Origin: Saccharicrinis sp963677655
GTDB lineage: Bacteria; Bacteroidota; Bacteroidia; Bacteroidales; Marinilabiliaceae
Strand: one strand, 5' to 3'
NCBI GenBank assembly: GCA_963677655.1
Contig: OY782088.1
Length of the DNA: 64,000 nucleotides
Part shown: piece by piece, positions 53,412 to 61,172 of the stretch
Position numbering within the stretch: the stretch's first letter is position 1
Layout of the letters: every line of letters begins with the position of its first letter
Translations under genes and position numbers: made by a program
Notes under the pieces: model-generated
Database searches by the model: none
Told to the model about the DNA's origin: nothing
The model's input: only the letters and a program-made list of their open reading frames with translations

Positions 53412-53451
53412 AAAAAGGGGATAATCAAAAAATATTGACTATCCCCTTTTT
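53412..53451 (-). terminator. Terminator of rho
   Basis: AAAAAGGGGATA (53412-53423) and TATCCCCTTTTT (53440-53451) form a 12-bp stem; on the minus strand a TTTTTATTTG tract follows. Confidence 0.92.
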
Positions 53452-53471
53452 TATATCTTATTATGTATGGA

Positions 53472-55166
53472 TTAACCATCATTCATAGAAATAAGAAACT
53501 CTTCATTATTTCTCGTTTTTCTCATTCTGTCTTGTAAGAAATCCATAGCTTCCATTGGATTCATATCCGCTAAATAATTTCTTAAAATCCAGATTCTATT
53601 TAAGCTATCTCTTTCAAGCAATAAGTCTTCTCTACGAGTACTTGATAACGTAACATCAACAGCAGGATATATTCTTTTATTAGATAATCTTCTATCCAAT
53701 TGAAGTTCCATATTACCGGTACCTTTAAATTCTTCAAAGATTACCTCATCCATTTTAGAACCTGTTTCGGTAAGAGCCGTTGCTAAAATAGTTAAAGATC
53801 CACCATCTTCAATATTACGAGCAGCACCAAAAAAACGTTTTGGCTTATGTAAAGCATTTGCGTCTACACCTCCAGATAAAACCTTACCTGATGCAGGAGA
53901 AACAGTATTATATGCTCTAGCTAAACGCGTAATAGAATCTAACAACACCACAACATCATGACCACATTCTACCATTCTTTTTGCTTTCTCCAAAACAATG
54001 TTTGCAACTTTGACATGACGTTCTGCTGGTTCATCGAATGTAGAAGAAATAACTTCAGCATTTACACTTCTTGCCATATCAGTTACCTCCTCAGGACGTT
54101 CATCCACTAATAAAATAATCATGTAAACTTCCGGGTGATTTGCAGCAATTGCATTAGCAACTTCTTTTAATAAAACAGTTTTACCTGTTTTAGGCTGAGC
54201 TACAATTAAACCACGTTGACCTTTACCTATTGGAGCAAACATATCAACTACTCTTGTGGACATACTATCATTTCCACTTCCAGTAATTTTAAACTTCTCA
54301 TTAGGAAAAATTGGTGTTAAATGATCAAATGGAACACGATCACGAACAATCTGAGGACTTCTTCCATTAATTTCCTCAACTTTAATTAATGGAAAATATT
54401 TTTCTCCCTCTTTGGGTGGGCGAATACTACCTAAAACAGTATCTCCGGTTTTAAGTCCAAATAATTTTATTTGTGATTGAGATACATAAATATCGTCAGG
54501 CGAATTTAAATAATTGTAATCTGAGGAACGTAAAAATCCATAACCATCCTGCATTATTTCTAATACACCTGATGCCGATATAATACCATCGAAATCAAAG
54601 GATTTATCGTATTGCTTATCCTGACGTCTTTGTTGCCCACTATCTTTACCTCTATTATCATACTGACGTCTCTTTCCAGTATTATCGTCACCCTGACGTT
54701 GACGCTTATTATCGTGCCCGTCTTTTGATCTTTCACGATCGTCAGACTTCTTTTTAGAACCTTCTTTAACTACTACAGCTTCAACTTCCTTATTTTCCAC
54801 AGCTGTCTTCTCCTCTTTTTTGGCTGCTTCTTCAGCCTTAATTCTTTGAGCCTCTAATTTCTCTGCAATAGTTTCTGTTTTTTCTTTAACATCAACTTTT
54901 TCTTCTACAGTACTTTCGACTTTTTCTTCCTTTTTAACAGGTGTTACTTTTTGTACTTTTGTAGTAGTTCTGGCTCTTTTCGCAGGTTTTTTCTCTGTAA
55001 CTTTTTCTGTTTTCTTTTTTTCAGAAGCGGCAATAGCTTGCTCATCCAGAATTTTATAAATCAAATCCTGCTTTTTAAATGAATCTATTCGCTTAATTTT
55101 CAACTCCTTCGCTATATCCTTAAGCTCAGCTAAGAGTTTTTTATTCAATTCAAGAATATCGTACAT
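53472..55166 (-). CDS. rho: Transcription termination factor Rho with disordered insert
   Basis: Rho is the hexameric RNA helicase that ends transcripts. From the ATG at 55164-55166 the protein has 564 residues (the TTG at 55178 was rejected). An N-terminal helix bundle (1-45) is followed by a Lys/Glu- then Arg/Asp/Asn/Gln-rich disordered insert of about 140 residues (48-188). The RNA-binding cold-shock-like domain comes next (ASGVLEIMQDGYGFLRSSDY), then the ATPase with Walker A LIVAQPKTGKTVLLK and Walker B-region DVVVLLDSITRLARAYN. Such inserts are known in Bacteroidota; in B. thetaiotaomicron the insert promotes phase separation. The gene is divergent from rpoD. Confidence 0.96.
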   Translation of the reverse strand: MYDILELNKKLLAELKDIAKELKIKRIDSFKKQDLIYKILDEQAIAASEKKKTEKVTEKKPAKRARTTTKVQKVTPVKKEEKVESTVEEKVDVKEKTETIAEKLEAQRIKAEEAAKKEEKTAVENKEVEAVVVKEGSKKKSDDRERSKDGHDNKRQRQGDDNTGKRRQYDNRGKDSGQQRRQDKQYDKSFDFDGIISASGVLEIMQDGYGFLRSSDYNYLNSPDDIYVSQSQIKLFGLKTGDTVLGSIRPPKEGEKYFPLIKVEEINGRSPQIVRDRVPFDHLTPIFPNEKFKITGSGNDSMSTRVVDMFAPIGKGQRGLIVAQPKTGKTVLLKEVANAIAANHPEVYMIILLVDERPEEVTDMARSVNAEVISSTFDEPAERHVKVANIVLEKAKRMVECGHDVVVLLDSITRLARAYNTVSPASGKVLSGGVDANALHKPKRFFGAARNIEDGGSLTILATALTETGSKMDEVIFEEFKGTGNMELQLDRRLSNKRIYPAVDVTLSSTRREDLLLERDSLNRIWILRNYLADMNPMEAMDFLQDRMRKTRNNEEFLISMNDG

Positions 55167-55203
55167 ATTTTTATCCAATAAATTCTCTTGGGGAAATTAA
55201 TTA

Positions 55204-55226
55204 TTAGAAGATTAGCAACCTTCTTA
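55204..55226 (-). other. Hairpin in the rho leader
   Basis: TTAGAAG and CTTCTTAA pair around ATTAGCAAC, about 40 nt before the rho ATG. It could take part in rho autoregulation; this is inference. Confidence 0.35.
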
Positions 55227-55587
55227 ATAATATTATAATTTGTTTTTAATGATTTTTAGTCCTGATACGGCTGATAATCTGACATAATAAAATGTAAGAT
55301 TCACAGAAGATTTGATGCAAACTTAAGAATATTTGATTTAATCCACAAAAATATTTTAAATTATTATTTCATACTATAAATCTTGTAATAATAATTAACA
55401 AAAATACTTTACATTTAAATAGTTACATATGCTACTAACTTTCATTTTACATTAAAGAATTATACTTATACCTAAAAAAATCAGTAATTCATGTAATTCA
55501 CTAATAGATTTTTTACTATTAAAAACAAATCACAACGATTTTTTGTTATATTTAATAAATACTTAAAAACTAACCAACTATTTCAAG
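55227..55587. other. Divergent intergenic region, rho / rpoD
   Basis: Besides the rho promoter and part of its leader, this 361-bp AT-rich stretch holds the undetermined rpoD promoter. A TTTTTTG at 55535 followed by TTATATTTAA is the only candidate. No RNA or protein gene is visible. Confidence 0.45.
55318..55349 (-). promoter_or_regulatory. Promoter of rho
   Basis: On the minus strand TTTG (55346-55349), a 20-bp spacer and TAAGTTTG (55318-55325) match both Bacteroidota promoter boxes at ideal spacing. The predicted transcript has a leader of about 145 nt before the ATG. Confidence 0.7.
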
Positions 55588-56451
55588 ATGAGACAACTCA
55601 AAATTACAAAACAAGTAACAAACCGGGAGACTCCGTCTTTGGATAAATATTTACATGAAATAGGAAAGGTAAAATTATTATCTGCAGAGGAAGAAGTTAA
55701 GCTAGCAAAGAGAATTAAAGAGGGTGACCAAGTTGCTCTTGAACTATTAATAAATGCCAATTTAAGATTTGTTGTATCTGTTAGTAAACAATACCAAAAT
55801 CAAGGATTAAGCCTCCCGGATTTAATTAATGAAGGTAACCTGGGATTAATAAAAGCAGCACAACGATTTGATGAAACCAGAGGGTTTAAATTCATATCAT
55901 ATGCAGTTTGGTGGATTAGACAATCCATATTACAAGCTTTGGCTGAGCAAGCCCGTATAGTAAGATTACCTTTAAATAAAATAGGCTCAATGAATAAAGT
56001 AAATAACACTTTTGCAATTCTTGAGCAAGAATATCAAAGAGAACCAACATCCGAAGAAATCGCAGCAACATTAGATCTTGCACCCAATGAAGTAAAAGAA
56101 TCATTAAGAGCTATGAACAAACATATTTCAATGGATGCACCTTTACGTAAAGATGAAGACAATAACTTATATGATACAATTCTTAGCACAGACTCTATTA
56201 GTCCTGATAATGCATTATTAAATGATTCTTTAAAAAGGGAAATTGAAAGATCATTATCTACATTATCGATTAGAGAAGCAGATATTATAAGATTATATTA
56301 TGGATTAAAAGGAGAACCTCCTTATTCTCTGGAAGAAATTGGAAATCTTTTTAATTTAACCAGAGAGAGAGTTCGACAAATTAAAGAAAAAGCTATTAAA
56401 AGATTAAAACATACATACCGAAGTAAAATTTTAAGATCCTACTTAGGGTAA
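55588..56451 (+). CDS. rpoD: Primary sigma factor of Bacteroidota type
   Basis: The 287-residue sigma-70 lacks region 1.1 and the non-conserved domain, which is the size of the Bacteroidota housekeeping sigma. Region 1.2 starts TPSLDKYLHEIGKVKLLS. Region 2 has RFVVSVSKQYQNQGLSLPDL and the core FKFISYAVWWIRQSILQAL. Region 3 is REPTSEEIAATLDLAPNEVK, and region 4.2 is LEEIGNLFNLTRERVRQIKE. It directs RNA polymerase to promoters with -33 TTTG and -7 TAnnTTTG, the boxes seen across this window. It stands between rho and rpe with its own terminator. Confidence 0.95.
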   Translation: MRQLKITKQVTNRETPSLDKYLHEIGKVKLLSAEEEVKLAKRIKEGDQVALELLINANLRFVVSVSKQYQNQGLSLPDLINEGNLGLIKAAQRFDETRGFKFISYAVWWIRQSILQALAEQARIVRLPLNKIGSMNKVNNTFAILEQEYQREPTSEEIAATLDLAPNEVKESLRAMNKHISMDAPLRKDEDNNLYDTILSTDSISPDNALLNDSLKREIERSLSTLSIREADIIRLYYGLKGEPPYSLEEIGNLFNLTRERVRQIKEKAIKRLKHTYRSKILRSYLG

Positions 56452-56478
56452 ACACAAAAAACTATATGTATTAAAATG

Positions 56479-56515
56479 GGGAAATAGAGTTATGATTCTA
56501 TTTCCCTCTTTTTTT
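56479..56515 (+). terminator. Terminator of rpoD
   Basis: GGGAAATAGA (56479-56488) and TCTATTTCCC (56497-56506) form a perfect 10-bp stem, followed by TCTTTTTTT. Confidence 0.93.
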
Positions 56516-56575
56516 CATTAATCTTTCTTAGTACTTTTGTCAACTTTAAATAGTAGAAAAATATAACTGTTAAGA

Positions 56576-57256
56576 ATGAAACATTTAATTGCACCTTCTT
56601 TATTGGCTGCTGACTTTGCCAAAATGGAATCTCAAATTAACATTATAAATAAGAGTGAAGCCGATTGGTTGCATCTTGATATAATGGATGGTGTATTTGT
56701 ACCTAATATTTCATTTGGCCTACCTGTATTAAAAAGCTTACGCCCACATATAGAAAAGCCTTTTGATGTTCACTTAATGATAGTTGAACCTGATAAATTC
56801 ATTACTGATTTCAAAGATGCAGGAGCTGATTTATTAAATGTTCACTACGAAGCATGTACTCATTTGCACAGAACAATTGATGCTATAAAAAAAGAAGGAA
56901 TGCAAGCTGGAGTTACTCTTAATCCTCATACTCCAGTATTTTTATTAGAAGAGATTATTACAGAAGTGGACTTGGTATTATTAATGTCAGTAAATCCAGG
57001 ATTTGGAGGACAAAAATTCATTCATAACACATACAAAAAGATTACTGATCTTAAAAATCTTATTGAAAGAAAAGCCAGTAGAGCTTTAATACAAGTAGAT
57101 GGAGGAGTTACCGTTGCGAATGCACAACAATTAATTAATGCTGGTGCTGATGTTTTAGTTGCAGGAAGTGCTGTTTTTAATGCTCCTAATCCAATTGAAG
57201 CCGTTTATGAATTAAAACACTTTTTACCTGAACCACCTTCAATGAATATTGTATAA
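56576..57256 (+). CDS. rpe: Ribulose-phosphate 3-epimerase
   Basis: Rpe interconverts ribulose-5-phosphate and xylulose-5-phosphate in the pentose phosphate pathway. The 226-residue TIM barrel shows IAPSLLAADFAKME (residues 5-18), the metal ligands in WLHLDIMDGVFVPNISFG and FDVHLMI, LLMSVNPGFGGQKFI, and the active-site Asp plus phosphate loop in IQVDGGVTVANA and DVLVAGSAVF. The length is typical. It is a single gene that converges on the GH28 gene. Confidence 0.96.
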   Translation: MKHLIAPSLLAADFAKMESQINIINKSEADWLHLDIMDGVFVPNISFGLPVLKSLRPHIEKPFDVHLMIVEPDKFITDFKDAGADLLNVHYEACTHLHRTIDAIKKEGMQAGVTLNPHTPVFLLEEIITEVDLVLLMSVNPGFGGQKFIHNTYKKITDLKNLIERKASRALIQVDGGVTVANAQQLINAGADVLVAGSAVFNAPNPIEAVYELKHFLPEPPSMNIV

Positions 57257-57342
57257 TTAAAAGATTACAACTTATATAAAAGATTAAAGGTTATATCTAC
57301 TTATAAAATATAACCTTTAATCAATAAATATCTTATTCCTAA

Positions 57343-58587
57343 TTAATTTTTAAATCTTTTCCCATTTACTTTTACACTTTGAAATTTCACCTCACTGTAA
57401 TCAGTATCTATTTTACTTTCTTTTGCTTTTATATTAAGATTAATCAAATTAATATTACTTATTGAGTCATTACTATTCCCTCTAATTATTCCTAAGTTAC
57501 TACATTCCAGATCAGAGTCTTTAATTGTGATATTTCTTACAACTGCATATGGTTGTTCCTCTGTTCCTTCTAGATTAAAAAATTGTTTCCATGGCCTTAA
57601 TGTTACAAGATATCTACATCTGCCAGTAATATTTTCAACATTTATATTTTCATATACCTGGTATGTATCTGGTCTCATTTTCAAATTCAACAATGTTCTA
57701 TCATGATCAATCTTACAATTTCTGATAGTTATATTTTTTGCATGAATACACTCACTACCCATAGTTAAAGTTGCATGAACAAAACCAAATGTACAATCTT
57801 CTATTAAAACGTTTTCTACAATTCCGTTTTCATATAATTTATGAGCAATAGGTCCCTTACCTCCTTTTATCGCAATACCATCGTCATTTACAGAGATATA
57901 ACAACTTCTAACCACTACGTTTTTACACATATCAATATCAACACCATCTGTACTTGGAGCAGGAACAGGATTGTGTGGTGAACGAATATCACACCCTTCA
58001 ATTAATACATCATTACACTGATATAAATGGGTAGTCCAAAATCCTGCATTATGCAATTTAACATCTTTAATAATAACATTATCGCAGCCCCAAATAAAAA
58101 CTAAGCGTGGTCGATGAACATCAAGGTTAGTAGCTGTAAGCTTTAATGTTTTCATTGAATCTCTATAAGCCCAAAATTCTTTCCAGTATTCTAACCCATT
58201 TCCATCAATCTTACCTGTCCCTGTTATACTAAATCCATCTACATTATAGGCATTGATTAATGCTGCATAATAATAGATACTCTTTCCTTCCATTCGAGAT
58301 GGTATTAAAGGGTAATTCTTAATTTCATCAGATCCTTTTATAACACCACCCTTTTCAAGTTTTAGTTTGGTATTAGGTTTAAAAAAAAGTGCTCCGGAAT
58401 GAAAAACACCCTTAGGAATAACTATAGTTCCTCCCCCCTCTTCGGCAGCTTTATTAATTACTTTTTGAATGGCATTAGTACAAAGAATAGTACTATCTAC
58501 TTTAACTCCATAATCAGTAATTATATAATCCTTAGAATAAGCAGAGTAACAAATTAAACATACTAATACTGTTAATACATTTTTCAT
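57343..58587 (-). CDS. Glycoside hydrolase family 28 (polygalacturonase-like), secreted
   Basis: The 414-residue protein has a signal peptide (residues 1-18, ending YSAYS) and a right-handed beta helix. The GH28 acid motifs are PAPSTDGVDIDMCKNV (near residue 212) and VNDDGIAIKGG (near residue 238). The family's GHG is not evident at GSECIHAKN, and the RIK-like site reads LNLKMRPDT, as in diverged GH28 members. The substrate is probably a galacturonic-acid-containing glycan, but rhamnogalacturonan or xylogalacturonan is equally possible. It is grouped on the minus strand with DUF6807 and epimerase genes. Confidence 0.87.
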   Translation of the reverse strand: MKNVLTVLVCLICYSAYSKDYIITDYGVKVDSTILCTNAIQKVINKAAEEGGGTIVIPKGVFHSGALFFKPNTKLKLEKGGVIKGSDEIKNYPLIPSRMEGKSIYYYAALINAYNVDGFSITGTGKIDGNGLEYWKEFWAYRDSMKTLKLTATNLDVHRPRLVFIWGCDNVIIKDVKLHNAGFWTTHLYQCNDVLIEGCDIRSPHNPVPAPSTDGVDIDMCKNVVVRSCYISVNDDGIAIKGGKGPIAHKLYENGIVENVLIEDCTFGFVHATLTMGSECIHAKNITIRNCKIDHDRTLLNLKMRPDTYQVYENINVENITGRCRYLVTLRPWKQFFNLEGTEEQPYAVVRNITIKDSDLECSNLGIIRGNSNDSISNINLINLNIKAKESKIDTDYSEVKFQSVKVNGKRFKN

Positions 58588-58781
58588 TTACTTAAGATTT
58601 ACTTTTGATAATTGTATGATTTTCTTTACTTCTTTTCTATAGACAGTAAAATTAGAAATCATGATTCTTATTAACCTGTAAATATTGATCAATACCTGTC
58701 ATATTATAATTTAGAACATGAAATATTGTACACTTCGTTCCTTCCTGAGAATATATTCTTAAAAATATATTACAATGATAT
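58588..58781. other. Spacer between GH28 and DUF6807 genes
   Basis: This 194-bp spacer is too long for tight coupling, so GH28 may have its own promoter. A 12-bp palindrome AGAATATATTCT lies near 58749-58760. No gene is visible. Confidence 0.4.
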
Positions 58782-59720
58782 TTATTTTGTTAGAATAAAA
58801 TCTTTATATATATCGGATAAATTAATATCTGTGCTACTTCCATTATGAATAACTAAACGATATTTTAACACTGTAGGATTTATTTTAGAAATAGAAACTG
58901 CATTTCTTCCGGGATATACTGCGTTTTGCATACTTTTACTTCTTCTTAAAATCCATTTATCAACAGGACTGGGATTATCTGAATGACACAATACAGTCAA
59001 TCCTACAATACTATTATTTTTACCTATAGATCCAGATAAATCCATCCAAGGTCCTGCCTCTAGTGGAAGATTTGTTGGTTCTACCGTTCCTGATGAACTT
59101 ACAAACTGCATATCCTTTGCCAACTTAATTCGATAGGAAAAACCACCATAGCCCTTTTCATTCTCAGAACCTCCTATTTTCATACTATCCTCAAGTGCCA
59201 AAATAAATATTTTAATATCCACAAACCTGAAGTTTTCAGTTTTTGGATAAACCGTAATTTGTGTTTTTTCCTTTATTAACGGTTTTTCAACTCCTTTTTC
59301 ATCTAACCACAATGGAGACTTCCACAAAACTTTTGAATAAACATATGTAACAGAACCTTTATTTTTATTAATCCATACAGAGTCTACCTCATATCTTATG
59401 TCCTTCATATCCCATCCATCTCCAATTCGTTGATTACCTATATATAATTGATGCCAAGCCCAAAATATACCTCTATGATGAGGATGATCAACGGGATAAT
59501 TCTCGGTAAGTATTTCTCCATTTAATCCATATACCGGATGGATATAATTACTTCTTGAATCCAAACCATTTAATGAGTGATTTTTTGTATGATAAAAAAG
59601 TACAGTATCATTCTCTTCTTTTACTAAAACTCCTTCTTCCTGTATTAAAGCATCTATTTGCTGAGCTTTTATCATAAAACAAGAAAAAACTAAGATCATT
59701 GTAAAAAATACCTTATTCAT
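58782..59720 (-). CDS. DUF6807 (PmoA-like) family secreted protein
   Basis: The 312-residue protein has a signal peptide (residues 1-19, ending IKAQ) and the DUF6807 hallmark VDHPHHRGIFWAWHQLYIG near residue 78, plus a C-terminal beta-rich part (LKYRLVIHNGS). Databases label the family methane-oxygenase-PmoA-like, but it is unrelated to methane oxidation in context. It is frequent in polysaccharide utilisation regions of Bacteroidota and Planctomycetes. The His-rich motif suggests a metal or sugar site. Its place between GH28 and a sugar-epimerase-like gene supports a role in glycan use. Confidence 0.8.
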   Translation of the reverse strand: MNKVFFTMILVFSCFMIKAQQIDALIQEEGVLVKEENDTVLFYHTKNHSLNGLDSRSNYIHPVYGLNGEILTENYPVDHPHHRGIFWAWHQLYIGNQRIGDGWDMKDIRYEVDSVWINKNKGSVTYVYSKVLWKSPLWLDEKGVEKPLIKEKTQITVYPKTENFRFVDIKIFILALEDSMKIGGSENEKGYGGFSYRIKLAKDMQFVSSSGTVEPTNLPLEAGPWMDLSGSIGKNNSIVGLTVLCHSDNPSPVDKWILRRSKSMQNAVYPGRNAVSISKINPTVLKYRLVIHNGSSTDINLSDIYKDFILTK

Positions 59721-59819
59721 GAAATATAAATTTAACTCTATTGTTCATTGTTTATTACTACCAAATCTAACAATAACCAAATTCAATTTAGATTAAAAAC
59801 TCTTGATCAATTATTAACA

Positions 59820-60836
59820 TTAGTCCAATCTAGTTTTTAAATAGGTTTCCAACATTGCATCTATCCATTCCTCTGTTTCCTCATCGATGATCATACGTTC
59901 TGGTTTTTCCTGAAACCATTGAATTGTTTTTTTAATTCCGTCTGTAAAACGTGTTGTTGCAACAAAGTCTGGAACAAAAGACTTTATTTTACTATTATCA
60001 AATATAACACCAGCAGCTTTATCTCCAAGGAGTGTACCTTCCATATCTTTTCCTCCAACTTTTTTAGATAATTCACAAATTTTTTCAGATGCAATATGTA
60101 TCAAATTCGGTCTGGCACCAACTGCGGCACCTACAGCGTTATATATTTGATCCCAAGTTAGAACTTCATCTGATGTAATATGAAATGGATGTCCTATAGC
60201 CTGTTGATTTCCCATTAAACCAACTAATCCTTTGGCAAAATCACTAGCATGCGTTATAGTCCATGGCGAGCATCCATCTCCATGAACAATTATTGGTTTA
60301 CCTTTTTGCATTCTATCAACAACGTTATAAAATTTCCATGCGCCTATAGGAACGGGGATTACTGTATGATAAGTTAAGGATGGTCTGACAATAGTCATTG
60401 GAAAATCGTTTTCCCGATATAACCTAACTAAAAGTTCCTCTCCTGCAATTTTATCTCTTGAATATTGCCAATGCGGATTTTTTAAGGGAGAAGATTCTGT
60501 TATAAATGGATTACCAACAGGTTTTTGATAACATGATGCTGAACTAATATAAATATACTGATTAGTTATATCCTTAAAAAGTTGATAATCACGCATAACA
60601 TCTTCAGCTGTAAACGCAATAAAATCAACAACTACATCAAACTCATGTCCATTTAGTACATTTTTAACATCGTTTGAATTATTAATATCAGCTATCAATG
60701 GAATTGCATCTTTTATTAACCCTTCAGGTTTTATTCCTCCTCTATTTAATAAATACAATTCCCAACCTTTATTGATAGCCAAGGCAGAACATAAATATGA
60801 AATATTTCCGGTTCCACCAATAAAAAGTGCTTTCAT
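59820..60836 (-). CDS. NAD-dependent epimerase/dehydratase (extended SDR)
   Basis: The 338-residue protein opens with the Rossmann motif ALFIGGTGNISYLCSALA. It has the SDR catalytic pair in WQYSRDKIAGEELL (YxxxK, near residue 123) and VDFIAFTAEDV. The C-terminal substrate domain has WTITHASDFAKGLVGLMGN. It is in the nucleoside-sugar epimerase class, but the usual TGxxGxxG is GGTGNIS, a form found in mRNA-binding-like/CSP41-type SDRs. The substrate is unknown. It is the first gene of the minus-strand glycan group and is divergent from the sensor kinase gene. Confidence 0.85.
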   Translation of the reverse strand: MKALFIGGTGNISYLCSALAINKGWELYLLNRGGIKPEGLIKDAIPLIADINNSNDVKNVLNGHEFDVVVDFIAFTAEDVMRDYQLFKDITNQYIYISSASCYQKPVGNPFITESSPLKNPHWQYSRDKIAGEELLVRLYRENDFPMTIVRPSLTYHTVIPVPIGAWKFYNVVDRMQKGKPIIVHGDGCSPWTITHASDFAKGLVGLMGNQQAIGHPFHITSDEVLTWDQIYNAVGAAVGARPNLIHIASEKICELSKKVGGKDMEGTLLGDKAAGVIFDNSKIKSFVPDFVATTRFTDGIKKTIQWFQEKPERMIIDEETEEWIDAMLETYLKTRLD

Positions 60837-61172
60837 AAACTTAATATTTTTTCATTACTAAAAAATTAACTATTCATTAATCTAAAACACAATTAAAAAA
60901 AATAATTTGTTATAATCCAGATTTTAATTGACTCAGAATGATTTAATCGGTTTTAACTATAAATTATACTGCTATTAATATAAAACATCCTGCTTTAACG
61001 TTAATAAATATAAAAATTCTCTCATAAATGTATAACAAAGTTAAATTCTATTCGTATGCATTATCTATAACTAAAAACAGTATTTGAATTGAATCATTAG
61101 TCTTAATTAATAATGTAAGATTTATAATTTGATTCTAAAATTGATAACCTAACAAAATAAAAGAAGCGATTT
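60837..61172. promoter_or_regulatory. Divergent promoter region, glycan genes / sensor kinase
   Basis: This 336-bp region between oppositely transcribed genes holds no coding frame. TATAATTTG near 61121 is a near match to a -7 box for the kinase. No strong repeat stands out. A regulator paired with the kinase could act here. Confidence 0.4.
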
